Shown one piece after another: positions 44,393 through 54,874 of a stretch of DNA of 64,000 bases. The notes beneath the pieces are model-generated. The model was not told the origin of the DNA and searched no databases. It was given only the letters and a program-made list of their open reading frames with translations. The first letter of the stretch is position 1, and each line of letters starts with the position of its first letter. The DNA lies in NCBI RefSeq assembly GCF_901709675.1, contig NC_051088.1, positions 14,795,693-14,859,692 on the forward strand, read 5' to 3'. The position numbers and the translations under genes were made by a program. The stretch is from Syngnathus acus. Lineage: Eukaryota > Chordata > Actinopteri > Syngnathiformes > Syngnathidae.

Positions 44393-44947
44393 CCGTATTG
44401 GCCCAAATATAAGATGGTGTTTTTTGCATTGAAATAAGACTGAAAAAGTGGGGGTCGTCTTGCATTCGGCATTATACCCATTCACAACGCTAGATGGCGC
44501 CGGATATCTTTAAAGCGGATGCTGATCTTAACTCTCCAGGCCAAAGCGAACCCCTGTCACGAAGAATAAAAATAAAAATAGCGGTAGCACGAAGAAGAAA
44601 AATAAAAAATAGCCGTAAGAAATAAAAGAGAAGAAAATAAGAGAGGAGATAACAGAAAATGGATAAACCAGAAGCCATTCATTTACAAATGTGATTGCAC
44701 TTAATTTACATATTTAAATGTTCAGATATTAAGATGTGATAGACAGTTTTTGCATGATTTGAATGAGGGAAAATAACATGCTTTTTCTCTCGAATATATT
44801 GTTATAATCATTTGTTTCAGATGTACTGTAATTATTTTCTTTATAAAAATTAAATTTGGTGTTCAAAAAGTCTTTTTTCAAACTTGAGTCTTGAAAAAGA
44901 GGGGCTCGTCTTATAATCAGGGTCGTCTTATATTCGGGCCAATACGG
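44393..44947. mobile_element. MITE with CCGTATTGGCCCAAATATAAGA termini
   Basis: The left end CCGTATTGGCCCAAATATAAG pairs with the right end GTCGTCTTATATTCGGGCC followed by AATACGG, with TA on both sides (44391-44392 and 44948-44949). Subterminal GGGGGTCGTCTTGCATTCGG and GGGCTCGTCTTATAATCAGG repeats are present. It has no coding capacity. Its first seven bases equal those of the element at 41698. Confidence 0.88.
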
Positions 44948-47460
44948 TAAAATACAAGACCCTGAACTTGGTTACTTGCATTTTAATGCAATATGGTTTT
45001 CTGTAGTAAATTAGTGATTTAGATACTAAGCAGTTTGATTAGATGTGTTGAATTTCATGTGTGAATCATACAGTCCATGTAAAGGTAGTCAGTAATACAT
45101 TCCTAATTATTTGTGTAACGTCAACTGCACTTATTGTTTCCAACCATAAGCATGATAAACAGTACATTACATGGGCATTTGTTCCCTGAGCACATCCTGT
45201 GGTAATGTTCATCGTCCTCAGCCAATAATCAACAACCACAAATCTGCCGCTGTTGCTTCTTTCCACAGATGCACATTAATCATTTCCACATCAGCCACCC
45301 CGGCTGCCTCTTCCGTCTGAAAATGACGCCAGTGCTCTATTTTACCGACAATGTGACTAACTTTCCCCTTCAGCTTACTGTTGCACCTGAATAACATTTT
45401 GTACGATATGAATAATTCAATCAAACTAATATCATTGTTTTCTCCAATACAAAATCAACCGCAACTTTGCATCACAGTTTGACCATCACTTTAATAAGTA
45501 TGCAAGTAAGCTTTCCCTAATTTGCATGTACTTTGCCAGTGCAAAAAGGATGATTAGAATTTGTGTGAAGTGAAAAGTGCTTACCAAGCAAGCTCTTGCA
45601 TCTTTCTGCAAGAAAGAGAAGAAGAAAAAAAGAAGAAAACCAAAGGATGGTAAGCAGAGTCAGTTAGAATCCCAGAGACAGTGCACTTTGTGTGAAGACA
45701 GTTTAATCGTTACTTGCAACCAATGCACAGGTTACAATTACATATTTTGCAGTTGATTGAAGCAATATTTTCACTGTTACTATAATAAACACCCAAAAGC
45801 TGACTGATTTAGGTCCCAAATACCCAATTGAATGGGCATGTTTACTCTTGCTGACAAATTGCTATCAAACAACAAATTGGCTAGAGGTGTAAAAATGATT
45901 GAGACCTCTACATTTTAGACAGAGTTTTATGATTCCCACAGTTGTGGTGATTGTGAAAATTTGAGAAAGCAAACGGAAGGAAGGGAAGAAAGCCGTAAGC
46001 CAAAGGCACCTTGTTTACCTTATATCAGGGATCCCTATTGTATACAGTTTTGATGCGAGGGACGAGTTTCATGCATATGCGGATCGGGTTGATGGGTTCC
46101 AAAAAAAAAAAAATCTTTGTCGTTTTAGGCATATAGGTGACTTTGCATTATACCAGGCAGAATGCAGAATCAGTTGTAGCCTTGAGCTGCAAGGCAATGG
46201 AAGACAATCGCCACCAGTATCGCACAAATTGCAATTTGTACATCCAGACTGCTCTGCAGTCTTGTTTGGGTGGCAAATTTGAAGTTGTTTCAAACATGGA
46301 TCATAGATTGGTATCATCTGCAATCTCAAGCAGGTTCCTTTTTGAGTTTTGAAAAGATTTATTCACCCAACCTGTTCACAAGTAGGTGACGTTTTCATTT
46401 CCTTTTCTATCCCGGGGGTCTTTTGTGATTGTGACGAGATGGTGGACCTCTTTTGAAAGGTGCAACAGTCATGCCCCAGCTGTGCGAATGGAGGTCTGAC
46501 TTCTCTTCCATTATCCATGTTCCTATTTGGAACATGTCATTAAATTACAGAGTCCACTTTTTGTCTCCTTAATTCCAGTTGGGCTTTGAAAGCTGAAAAT
46601 TTAAAGGCAGTGCTCCATTTCCCTTTGGCGTGACAAATTGAGTCTGTTTAAAAAAGCCACACAGGTATAAAAGTTTTAAGACCCTGCAGAAAAAAATTGC
46701 CAGTAACAAATGTTTCTGGAAAAGACATTTCAGCAGGGTTCTCAAGAAGGCCATCTAACTTGGGTGTGCAAGAAAAGTCATTTGTGTTCTGCATCCATCA
46801 AGAGTGAGTGCTTTGGTGAGGTAAATAGCTTCAACCACGTTTTGCAAAACACTATTGAGCTCAGGTGACATTTTCTAGCTTGGCAGCAGTTAGGGTCACA
46901 TTCCTAACTTATGTCATGAATGTCTTATCAGACCTTAAAAGCCGTTTAGTCTTTCCAGCTGCTTTGTGCGCGCATATGCCGACAAAAGACAACTAATATC
47001 CACGTCATCCCAATGTGCACATTTGAATACATGGCTCAGCAGTGGTGATTTTGGTACATACAAATAGTGCATTGAACAAATCCTCATGGCCATCATCCTG
47101 AAAAGAAATATACTGCAGAAAGGCAGCATTGTCAAGATCAGAGATTCATTTGCTTGAATCACATCATCTTTTATCTTCTAATGCCTGCACCTTGAGGTCC
47201 TCCACTATTTCATGATTTGTCATTTGTTTTTCTTCACAAAGATTACTGCTAAAGTCCTTGGAAAAGACAAAATTGGTTCTTCCCTTTTCGTAAAGGGCTT
47301 CTTTGCTTTAGCGAGATGTATTTGTTGAAGGGGTCGACCTCAATGGCTTTTGTCCTTCAAAACTTTTGAAGGCTTGTAAAGCGGGGTGTTTTGTCTCACT
47401 ATGCTGAAGCGGATTCGGTTTTTATTGGCAAGGTCACCACAAATTACATTTAGTATTTGT

Positions 47461-47789
47461 GGAGCTAGTTGGTTAGCACGTCTGCCTCACAGTTCAGAGG
47501 GTGTGGATTCGATTCCACCTCCAGCCCTCCCTGCATGGAGTTTGCATGTTCACCCCGTGCCTGCCTGGGTTTTGTCCGGGTACATCCCAAAAACATGCAT
47601 GGTGGGCTGATTGAGCACTTCAAATTGCCCGTTGGTGTGAGTGCAGATGGTTCATCTCTGTGTGCCCTGCGATTGGCTGGCAAACGGTTCAGGGTGTCCC
47701 CCGCCTACTGCCCGATGACTGCTGGGATGGGCTCCAGCACGCCCGCGACCCCCGTGGGGGCAAGCGGTACAGACAATGGATGGATGGAA
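47461..47789 (+). mobile_element. tRNA-derived SINE-like repeat, nearly complete
   Basis: It starts GAGCTAGTTGGTTAGCACGT (A-box-like) and has GATTCGATTCCACCTCC (B-box-like). It continues with GGAGTTTGCATGTTC, CCTGCCTGGGTTTTGTCCGG, CCAAAAACATGCATGGTGGG, CCCTGCGATTGGCTGGCAAA, CAGGGTGTCCCCCGCCTAC and CTGGGATGGGCTCCAGCAC, and ends in a short GGAT tail. This is a very common teleost dispersed repeat. Confidence 0.88.
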
Positions 47790-47908
47790 GTTGTGGAGCT
47801 TGTGTGTCACCTGTTGGTGTGAACCTCTAACTTGGATAGGAATCTTGCTAGTTTTTTTTTTTATGCGGCTTTCTTTTTGCAGGACGTATTTGACCCTTCT
47901 ACATCCCC

Positions 47909-47909
47909 G

Positions 47910-47940
<31 letters not shown>

Positions 47941-47943
47941 TTT
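47909..47943 (+). repeat. (TTTA)n microsatellite
   Basis: About eight TTTA units, ending in TTTGTTTG. Confidence 0.95.
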
Positions 47944-48489
47944 GTTTGTGGTGGTTTGTTATTGGCCCATTTTTGGTTCATTTTAGCCTGCTTCACAGAT
48001 GTGTGAAATGGTGTGCCAAAATCAAGAGTGGCTGTAAGGTAAGGATAGCAATTGTCATTTTTCATTGCCGGGAATACATGCACTTTCCAGTGCAATTTCC
48101 TTGAAAATCAAATCATCTGTATGCCACTGAGAGTTGGAAAACAACATGAAGATTCATGTTCATCAGCCTTCTCTTACTGTGTGACAGGGTGTTAGATGAC
48201 CGACTGCATCGCTACTTCACTTTTAGTACTTGATAAATCGAGCTGTCCAAACACAACTCGACCCAGCTTCATCGTCGTGAATGAGTGTGAGAGCTGATCA
48301 TTGATGGTTTTGACTTTTAGGAACTCCTAACATTGCCATTACCTAGTGGGGATTCACTTTTACCTTTGCCTGTCCTTCAATCAAATGGTAAAGATTTATG
48401 ATCACTGATTTTTGCATGTTCATTTAAGAAATTATTCTCCTCTTGTGTCCTTAATGCAGGAAAACTATGTGATGTATCCTTTTTTAAAT

Positions 48490-48577
48490 TTGGCACTTGT
48501 ATTCTTGTACGCTGCTGTGACAAGTAAATTTCCCGCTGTGGGATGAATAAAGTTCTATCGTCATCATCATCATCAAA
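48490..48577 (+). mobile_element. 3' tail of a LINE-type retroelement
   Basis: GCTGCTGTGACAAGTAAATT then TCCCGCTGTGGGATGAATAAAG and a (TCA)n tail is the recognisable 3' end shared by fish non-LTR retroelements. The 5' part is absent, as is usual for truncated copies. Confidence 0.65.
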
Positions 48578-48905
48578 CCCTTATTTAAAACTAAACACCC
48601 ATCTTGAAATCCTAATTTGAAATCTAACCTTCGGGGTTGAAACCTTAAATTGAAATCCTAACCCAAGTTTGAAACCCTACTTTAAAATCTAAACCTAACC
48701 CCACACCCAATTCAAAACCCTCGCCCTACCTCGAAACCCTACCTTAAAGATGTAACCCCAGTTTGAACTCCCTGGTTTAAAGGATTAATTAGAAATCCAA
48801 CACTGGTGTCCGCTGTGCAACCCTAATTTGACAAGCAAATATTGTTTGAAACCCACCCCCGATTTGAAACCCTTGCTTTGGTTTAAAACCTTATTTTGAA
48901 ACCTT
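48575..48905 (+). repeat. Degenerate GAAACCCTAA-like array
   Basis: About 330 bases built of irregular variants of TTTGAAACCCTAA / TTGAAATCCTAACC spaced about 12-20 bases apart, with strong strand asymmetry (very few G). It is not a perfect microsatellite. It directly follows a LINE tail, so it could be expanded tail sequence, or a decayed minisatellite. Confidence 0.8.
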
Positions 48906-49002
48906 AACATGAGCCGCTAACAGTTGCCCATATGAGAATGCCATATTGTGAATGCTTGTTCATTTTTATGTGACTGACGACCAGTCCAAGTTGTACTGCG
49001 AA

Positions 49003-49085
49003 ATTCTGGTGAATAGTTAATGAAATTCAAAAGTGGTGAAAGGCTGGATTTTGGTGAATAGTTAATCAAATTCTGAAGTGATCAA
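49003..49085 (+). repeat. Imperfect ~58-bp tandem repeat
   Basis: The phrase TGGTGAATAGTTAAT followed by GAAATTC or CAAATTC and AAGTG occurs twice in succession. Confidence 0.75.
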
Positions 49086-50780
49086 GGGCTCGATTATGGC
49101 CACTTCTACTTTGAATTTATCGTGGGATACAATGACCAACTTTGGTTTTTTTCATTTCTCCTTTCTTTCTCCATTAGAGACTAAACTGAGTGGCTTGCAT
49201 TGACAGTGTGAGCAGACAAGTGACCATGCTGTGGGTCAACAATTTGCCGTGATTTCTCCCTCTATTCATATTCCAGCCTCAACAATTGCACTTCAGGAAA
49301 GTCACTACTTGGAGACAAAAGATGCTTTCAGACCTGATATTACGATTTTGCGGCATAAATGGAAGACAGCTTAGGTTGAGTGATGGACCACGGCTAGGCC
49401 AATCTAAGTCTTCAGAAAAGTGCTGACTTTAAAGCAAAAAGAAATGCTAATAAATTCTCAAAGTGAAGAAGCATTACAGGGGAAGCATGCAAATGACAGG
49501 TGAAGAAATAATCTCCAAGGGGGTATTGATCACTCAATTTAACATGGGAGGGGGGGTCTGTCTTCACTCTCCCACACCAGCACCTTAATGTTCAGCTTTT
49601 AATTAGATATTGATTTGCATTGTCAATGAGTATTTCAAGCTAGCATCTTCCTTGTTGCGGCAGTACTTGTTAGGACTCAAATGTAATGTCTTCTTTTTTT
49701 AGAGGAGAAGCTGAGCATTTTTATTTTTATCTAAAGAGGTCAAAGTATGACGTAAAGTTATATACAAAGTACGTGTGTCCTTTTAGAAAGTGCAACGACG
49801 CCCCGTTATGCCCAATTCTACGAGCAAAATACCAAGATTAAAAAAAATGAAAAAAAACACCACCATGTGCACAGTTACAGACTGCGCTCGAACTAGGATG
49901 TGAAAGTGAGTGTGAATGCTATTAGAATGTGTGTCAGAAAAGTTCCAAGACTGATTACAGTGTGGTTGTTTGTTTTTGTTTGTTTTCTCAAAAATGATAC
50001 TCATGAAGTGCATGCCTACTTTTTTGGAGCAGTGTATAGCTAGACATCCATTTGAGCTTCAAACAAACCTACAGTCCATATTGAATCTCTATGTTTGACT
50101 TTATTGACTTTGCCCTACAGAGACGGCTGCTATTTAAAGGATGCCAATGTGTTTCCTGCAAAACAGGGGGACATTTATATCAATATGCTCTTGTTCCCAT
50201 AATGATTGTGCCAGCGTCCATAAATCATTGATTTTTTTGGTGGAAATTGGCCTCTGAAATACTTGAGATGGATGATGAGTCAATTTGATGGCTGCGCTCA
50301 AGTTAAAACCCCACAGCTCAATGTGTCAATATTCATGAAGGGTCTGAAATTGGGTTTGCTTCGCAAACAAGTATGTGTTGTTACAACACAACATTCCTAC
50401 ATATAGTTATTTCCATTTTCCTTTTGCAATTTTAGACTACTATGCAAGAACATCATGGTATTTGATAGCTACTACTGTAAATTTTTACAACGGATCTTCA
50501 TTCTCCCGCACAATTAGGGGTTTTGTTTTCGGCTGAAGGACACGTTCACTGGAAGTTAGTACAGAGAGATCACTGACCCTATGAGGACACTAGAGGAATT
50601 TTAATTTGTACAAGGTAGCATGAAGGTTGTCAATAAATCCCTAAAGCTAACTGAGTATTTCTGGCTGAGAGCACAGTGTTGCAAAGGCTGCCGTACTTCA
50701 GACTCAAGCGTCAGGCGGTATTTTTGTTTCTGAGCTCCCCCTACAGGGATGAAGTCCAATTGACTGTGAACGTCCACCCA

Positions 50781-50930
50781 GCCATCCATTTTCCATGCCG
50801 CTTATCCTTTTTAGGCTCATGGCGAGACGGGGCCTATCCCCAGCTGACTTTGGGCGAAAGGTGGACGACACACTGGACAGTGGCAATCCACAAAGAGCCA
50901 GACAATCATTCACACTGCCACTGTTAAGAT
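50781..50930 (-). mobile_element. SINE-like repeat, 3' half, reverse orientation
   Basis: GCCATCCATTTTCCATGCCG, CTTATCCTTTTTAGG, GGCCTATCCCCAGCTGACTT and TGGGCGAAAGGTGGACGACA read as the complement of the tail of the same class of repeats as the 5250 and 47461 elements. Confidence 0.75.
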
Positions 50931-53312
50931 ACTCCAGGAACATTCCAAACTCAAAAAAGAGACCATTTCTTTCTGTTGTTAGATAATTGCAGAGCCCTAA
51001 AGCCATTCTTCCCAAATTCACCCTACTCAGTGAGCTCACAGACCTGATTAAAAAAACACCGATGCACCAGATAGTCCAAAATAGCAAGCTTTGACTGAGA
51101 GCGTCACAACCGCAGGGCTTCTTCTTCTTTTCTTTTTTTTTTTTTTTTACCCAGCAAATCTTTTGATTTCTGTAGGTCCTATTTTAAGTATTCCTTTTGA
51201 TGACTTCTTTTATATCCTTCTTCATTACGTTCTCACATATAAGCTTTTTACATCTCCAGTGGGCATGTAATTATCCATGAATCCACAGGGGGATGAAAAA
51301 AAATCAGCAGCTCTCCAAGAGTGTCTTACATCTTGTGAATATTTGTCTCATCCATTTTTTAAGAGTCGTCGTGGCAGGTCCCTTTTGGAATTCCCATGTG
51401 TCATCATCTCCCACACCGTTAGCTTTGTTTTTTTATTTTTGGTTTTTGTACCTTTGGCGTAGAGAATACTGCATTGCTGGTTACAAGGAACAGTAGTGTC
51501 AAAAATCATCTCTGTGTTGCTATTGAAAATGAGCTGATGAATAAAAAATATATATATCCTGGCCATTTGTGATAAAATCTGGAAGATATTAAATCTCCAG
51601 CTCCAATACAATTGGATTTATTCAAACACAAATGTAAGAATGTAGAAAATATTCAGTTTCAGAGTAGTTTTGACCAAATGTCTTTGCTCTAACAAAAAGT
51701 GTTTCTCAACCCTCACAAACATTTGTTGCTCAGTGAGGTACCAGCTTTCAAATATTAAAGCAAGATAGAAAGTAAATATAACGTACTCAAATGCAATATA
51801 ATATCGTAAATACAAAACAATATACGTATGTAATCCCCATTAACCCAAAAATACGGATTACGTAAATGCATGAAAATGAATGAAAATATTCATTGGTAAC
51901 TAAATCATATGCACGAAATATCATGGGCTTGATGCTATCAATGTGACTGAATGGTGTGTTCATTCACACACACCAATAATTTTTTGGGCTATAATACATG
52001 CACCTACTTTGATGTGCTTTCAATCTTCCATATTGGAAATGGTCTCATTCCCCCCCACTGATTTATATTTATGGCTCATGTCACAGTGACTTTACCACGC
52101 TAGTATTTTATTCTCTTTCTAGCATGCACCACAGTTGTCGTGATGTGGAAACTTTCCTTGGCAATAAACCTAACAGTCGGTATAACATTCAAGTACTGCA
52201 GAGGGACCTTTATTTAAGCAATGCATCGAAGCTAACACAGGAGCAGTATGAAAATAGATTTGGACAACCAACTCCCGGAAATACAGAACAAAATACTTAT
52301 ATCATTTATGGATTTCAATTATTAGACAATGATACTAAACACCTACATTTAGCTACAATAATGCCTTAAGGTAGAAATGAGTTTTTCTGTGTTAGTAACT
52401 CAAAAACCTCATTTAGAATCTCCTTTCCTCATTGAAATGAATGGAAATGATAATAATCCATTCCAGGGTCATTTAATATAAAAACACACGGATTTTGTGC
52501 GCGTAACTTGGCCACTGATTGTATGACGGTATAATGTAGCATGTAGTCATGACAACACAAATGAGAAAGGCGTTTGCAACTACCATGACTAAACTGCAAT
52601 GGTATTGATTTTTTTTTTTTTTTTTGCAGAGAAGAAAGACTATACGGATGGATGGACGGATGAGATGGATGGAGACTATATGCCCGTGAGTATTGTTATA
52701 TTACCTGTCTGCATGGAAAATAGAGGATGTGTTTGGAAAAAATTCTGCGACGATAGAAATTTGTGAATGCAGCGAACACATGGGACTTCAGTGAACATAA
52801 GTCATAGTTAAAAGGCCACTACCTTATTTCTATACTTCTATGTATGTTGGTGAAAGCAAAGAGAACGTCCTAATAAAAGGAACACAAACTTCTTTCCTTC
52901 TGATTGTCATCATCTATCATGGTAAATGTGCTGAGTGGCCCATCGTTCTTCCTCAGGGAAATAAATGCCTGATTACAGAGTCAGCTTGACTCGGGAAAGC
53001 AGGCTCATTCAAACACTCATAAATTACATTTCTGAGTCAATAAACAAGACCCATTTTGGAGTAGTTCTTGCTCTTCATTTGGTAATGTGCGTGCAATGGG
53101 AGTGCTTTTTTTTTTTTCTTCAACTTGGAAGCTTACCTTATCATACCAGACCAAATGCAAAAAAAGGGGGAATTTTAACTTTTAAAACAAGAGTCATCAA
53201 ACGACCTTGATGAGAATGTGCAATCAGTCTGAAGGCTTGGAATAAACTTTGAGTTGGTTTTTAACATGCCTGGAATGAATTAAAGAAACGGGAAAAAATG
53301 CACCAACTTACA

Positions 53313-53364
53313 ACTTCTTTATTCACTGTTAGTATTAGCAAACTAATCCCACAATATTTTTATT
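53313..53364 (-). terminator. Candidate polyadenylation signals of slc15a1
   Basis: On the minus strand AATAAA occurs at 53359-53364 and 53313-53318, about 0.65 kb past the stop. This would give a 3' UTR of roughly 690 bases. No experimental support. Confidence 0.35.
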
Positions 53365-53988
53365 TCCTTAAGATTACGATTATATTTACATTAGGCTGCA
53401 TCAGCTCTTTATCTTTTGAATTAAATCAACATGTTCCTGTTACTTTAGTTTTTCACTTATCTTTTACCAAGCTGCACTTAAAAGACATATTAGATTCCTG
53501 CCAAGTTATCCTGGCACCCCAAACTATAAAATTACCCACGTAAAATTGCTACATAATATGGTTTCAAATGATATGTCTTGTTTGTGACATGACATGACAT
53601 CCATATGGGAGATTTGCATCTCCAGTCAACAGTCAAGCCCAAATGATTCATACTCCTGGCAACACCTGGAATATGCTTGGACGCCTGGTGCCAGACCAGT
53701 GATTACAAAGCGACAATGCCATTACGTGCCAGAACATTACAAACAAAAATAAAAATGGCAATGATAAGTTGCTGCAACATAGTGCAAAATAAGCCATTTG
53801 ATAGTGAATTTACAGTAACAGGACAGACTAGAATACACCTGCATAGAAACGTACCTCCTGCAAATCGTAAATCATTTTACCAAACACGGATCGAGTCACT
53901 CTTGACATTCGACGAAAGACAATGAACACAGAACCAGCAGCGTGTGAATACAAAGGTAAATACTGTGGGTCTGAACCTTTCCATTTTT

Positions 53989-54874
53989 TCACAGCTTGGT
54001 CTGTGTGATTTCTTCCTCCTCATCTGAGCTGGAATCTGCATACTTTTCTTCTTTACCACGCTCAACTGAGTCCTTTCCATCCATGTTCTTCCATTTATCC
54101 TCAGGGTCCATCCTTCTGAACTGAGCTTCGATCTTGCTTGGGTCAGTGTACGTGTAGAAGTAGGCCATGATTGCAAAAGTGATGCACACCACCACCAGCA
54201 AGGATGCAAAGAGAATATACTCGGCCCACTGATGAATACAACGATTATTATTACATGTATAGATATCTTTCTGATGATTATTTACATTTCACCAAGCACT
54301 CACCTGATCTTCAAGCGTTGCTGCCTCGGCAACAATGAGCACAATGATATTACCAACAGCAACAGTTAACAGCCAACCGGCCTGCAGCACTGATTTCATG
54401 TTGCTGGGTGCCTGAAAAGGAGTTACAGTTTGGACATAACTTTATTTGAACAGCAAGCCATACCACAAACTATTTGTGTGAAATAATACAGTAAGCAAAT
54501 CGTTTAAAAAAATAAAATAAAAAATGAAAAAAGAATTGTTCGGCTTCAGAGCCAGTGAACAATATTCTGTAGGTTAATGGTTCTGAAAATTATGGTAAGA
54601 ACCACAAATAAATATTCTCTATGTATCAGTAAGTGTTCACAAAAAACAAGGCTGAGGTTTTATTTCTGCCAAGAATATTTCAAAATATTGTCAGCCACTG
54701 TAACAATGTGCAAAATGCAGAGAGTGCGAAGAATACCTGTGAGTAGGAGAATTCCAGGCCTGTAACAGAAAACACCACTTCTCCTGCAGTGATTAGGAAG
54801 TACTGCGGAATCTGCCAGGCCATGTGGACCGAGTTTGGTCTGATGTCTATCACCTGACGGATCTCCTGTCCGCA
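53989..54874 (-). CDS. slc15a1: slc15a1 exons 21-23: helices 10-12 and C-terminal tail
   Basis: Exon 21 has IPQYFLITAGEVVFSVTGLE and FSYSQ; exon 22 has APSNMKSVLQAGWLLTVAVG; exon 23 has WAEYILFASLLVVVCITFAI, then the cytoplasmic tail. The tail is strongly acidic near the end (DSSSDEEEE) and finishes ITQTKL before a TGA at 53989-53991. The helices are near-identical to mammalian PEPT1; the tail is not. Confidence 0.96.

Larger units (their letters stand above)
34956..53294. other. Intergenic spacer between nlgn4 and slc15a1 (18 kb)
   Basis: The two genes converge here. I see no intact gene. Content is microsatellites, a hAT transposase relic, two MITEs, SINE copies, a LINE tail and a degenerate minisatellite, each listed separately. 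Segments free of repeats and rich in homeodomain-like words (for example 42470-42840) may be regulatory, but only comparison with other fish could show it. Confidence 0.7.

Noticed and set aside
47461-47540. Possible tRNA gene at GGTTAGCACG...GGATTCGATTCC
   Set aside because: It is the promoter head of a common SINE-like repeat, not a functional tRNA.
52124-52369. 81-codon open frame (MHHSCRDVETFLGNK...)
   Set aside because: No family was recognised, and an ordinary stop follows with no splice signals that would make it an exon of either neighbour.
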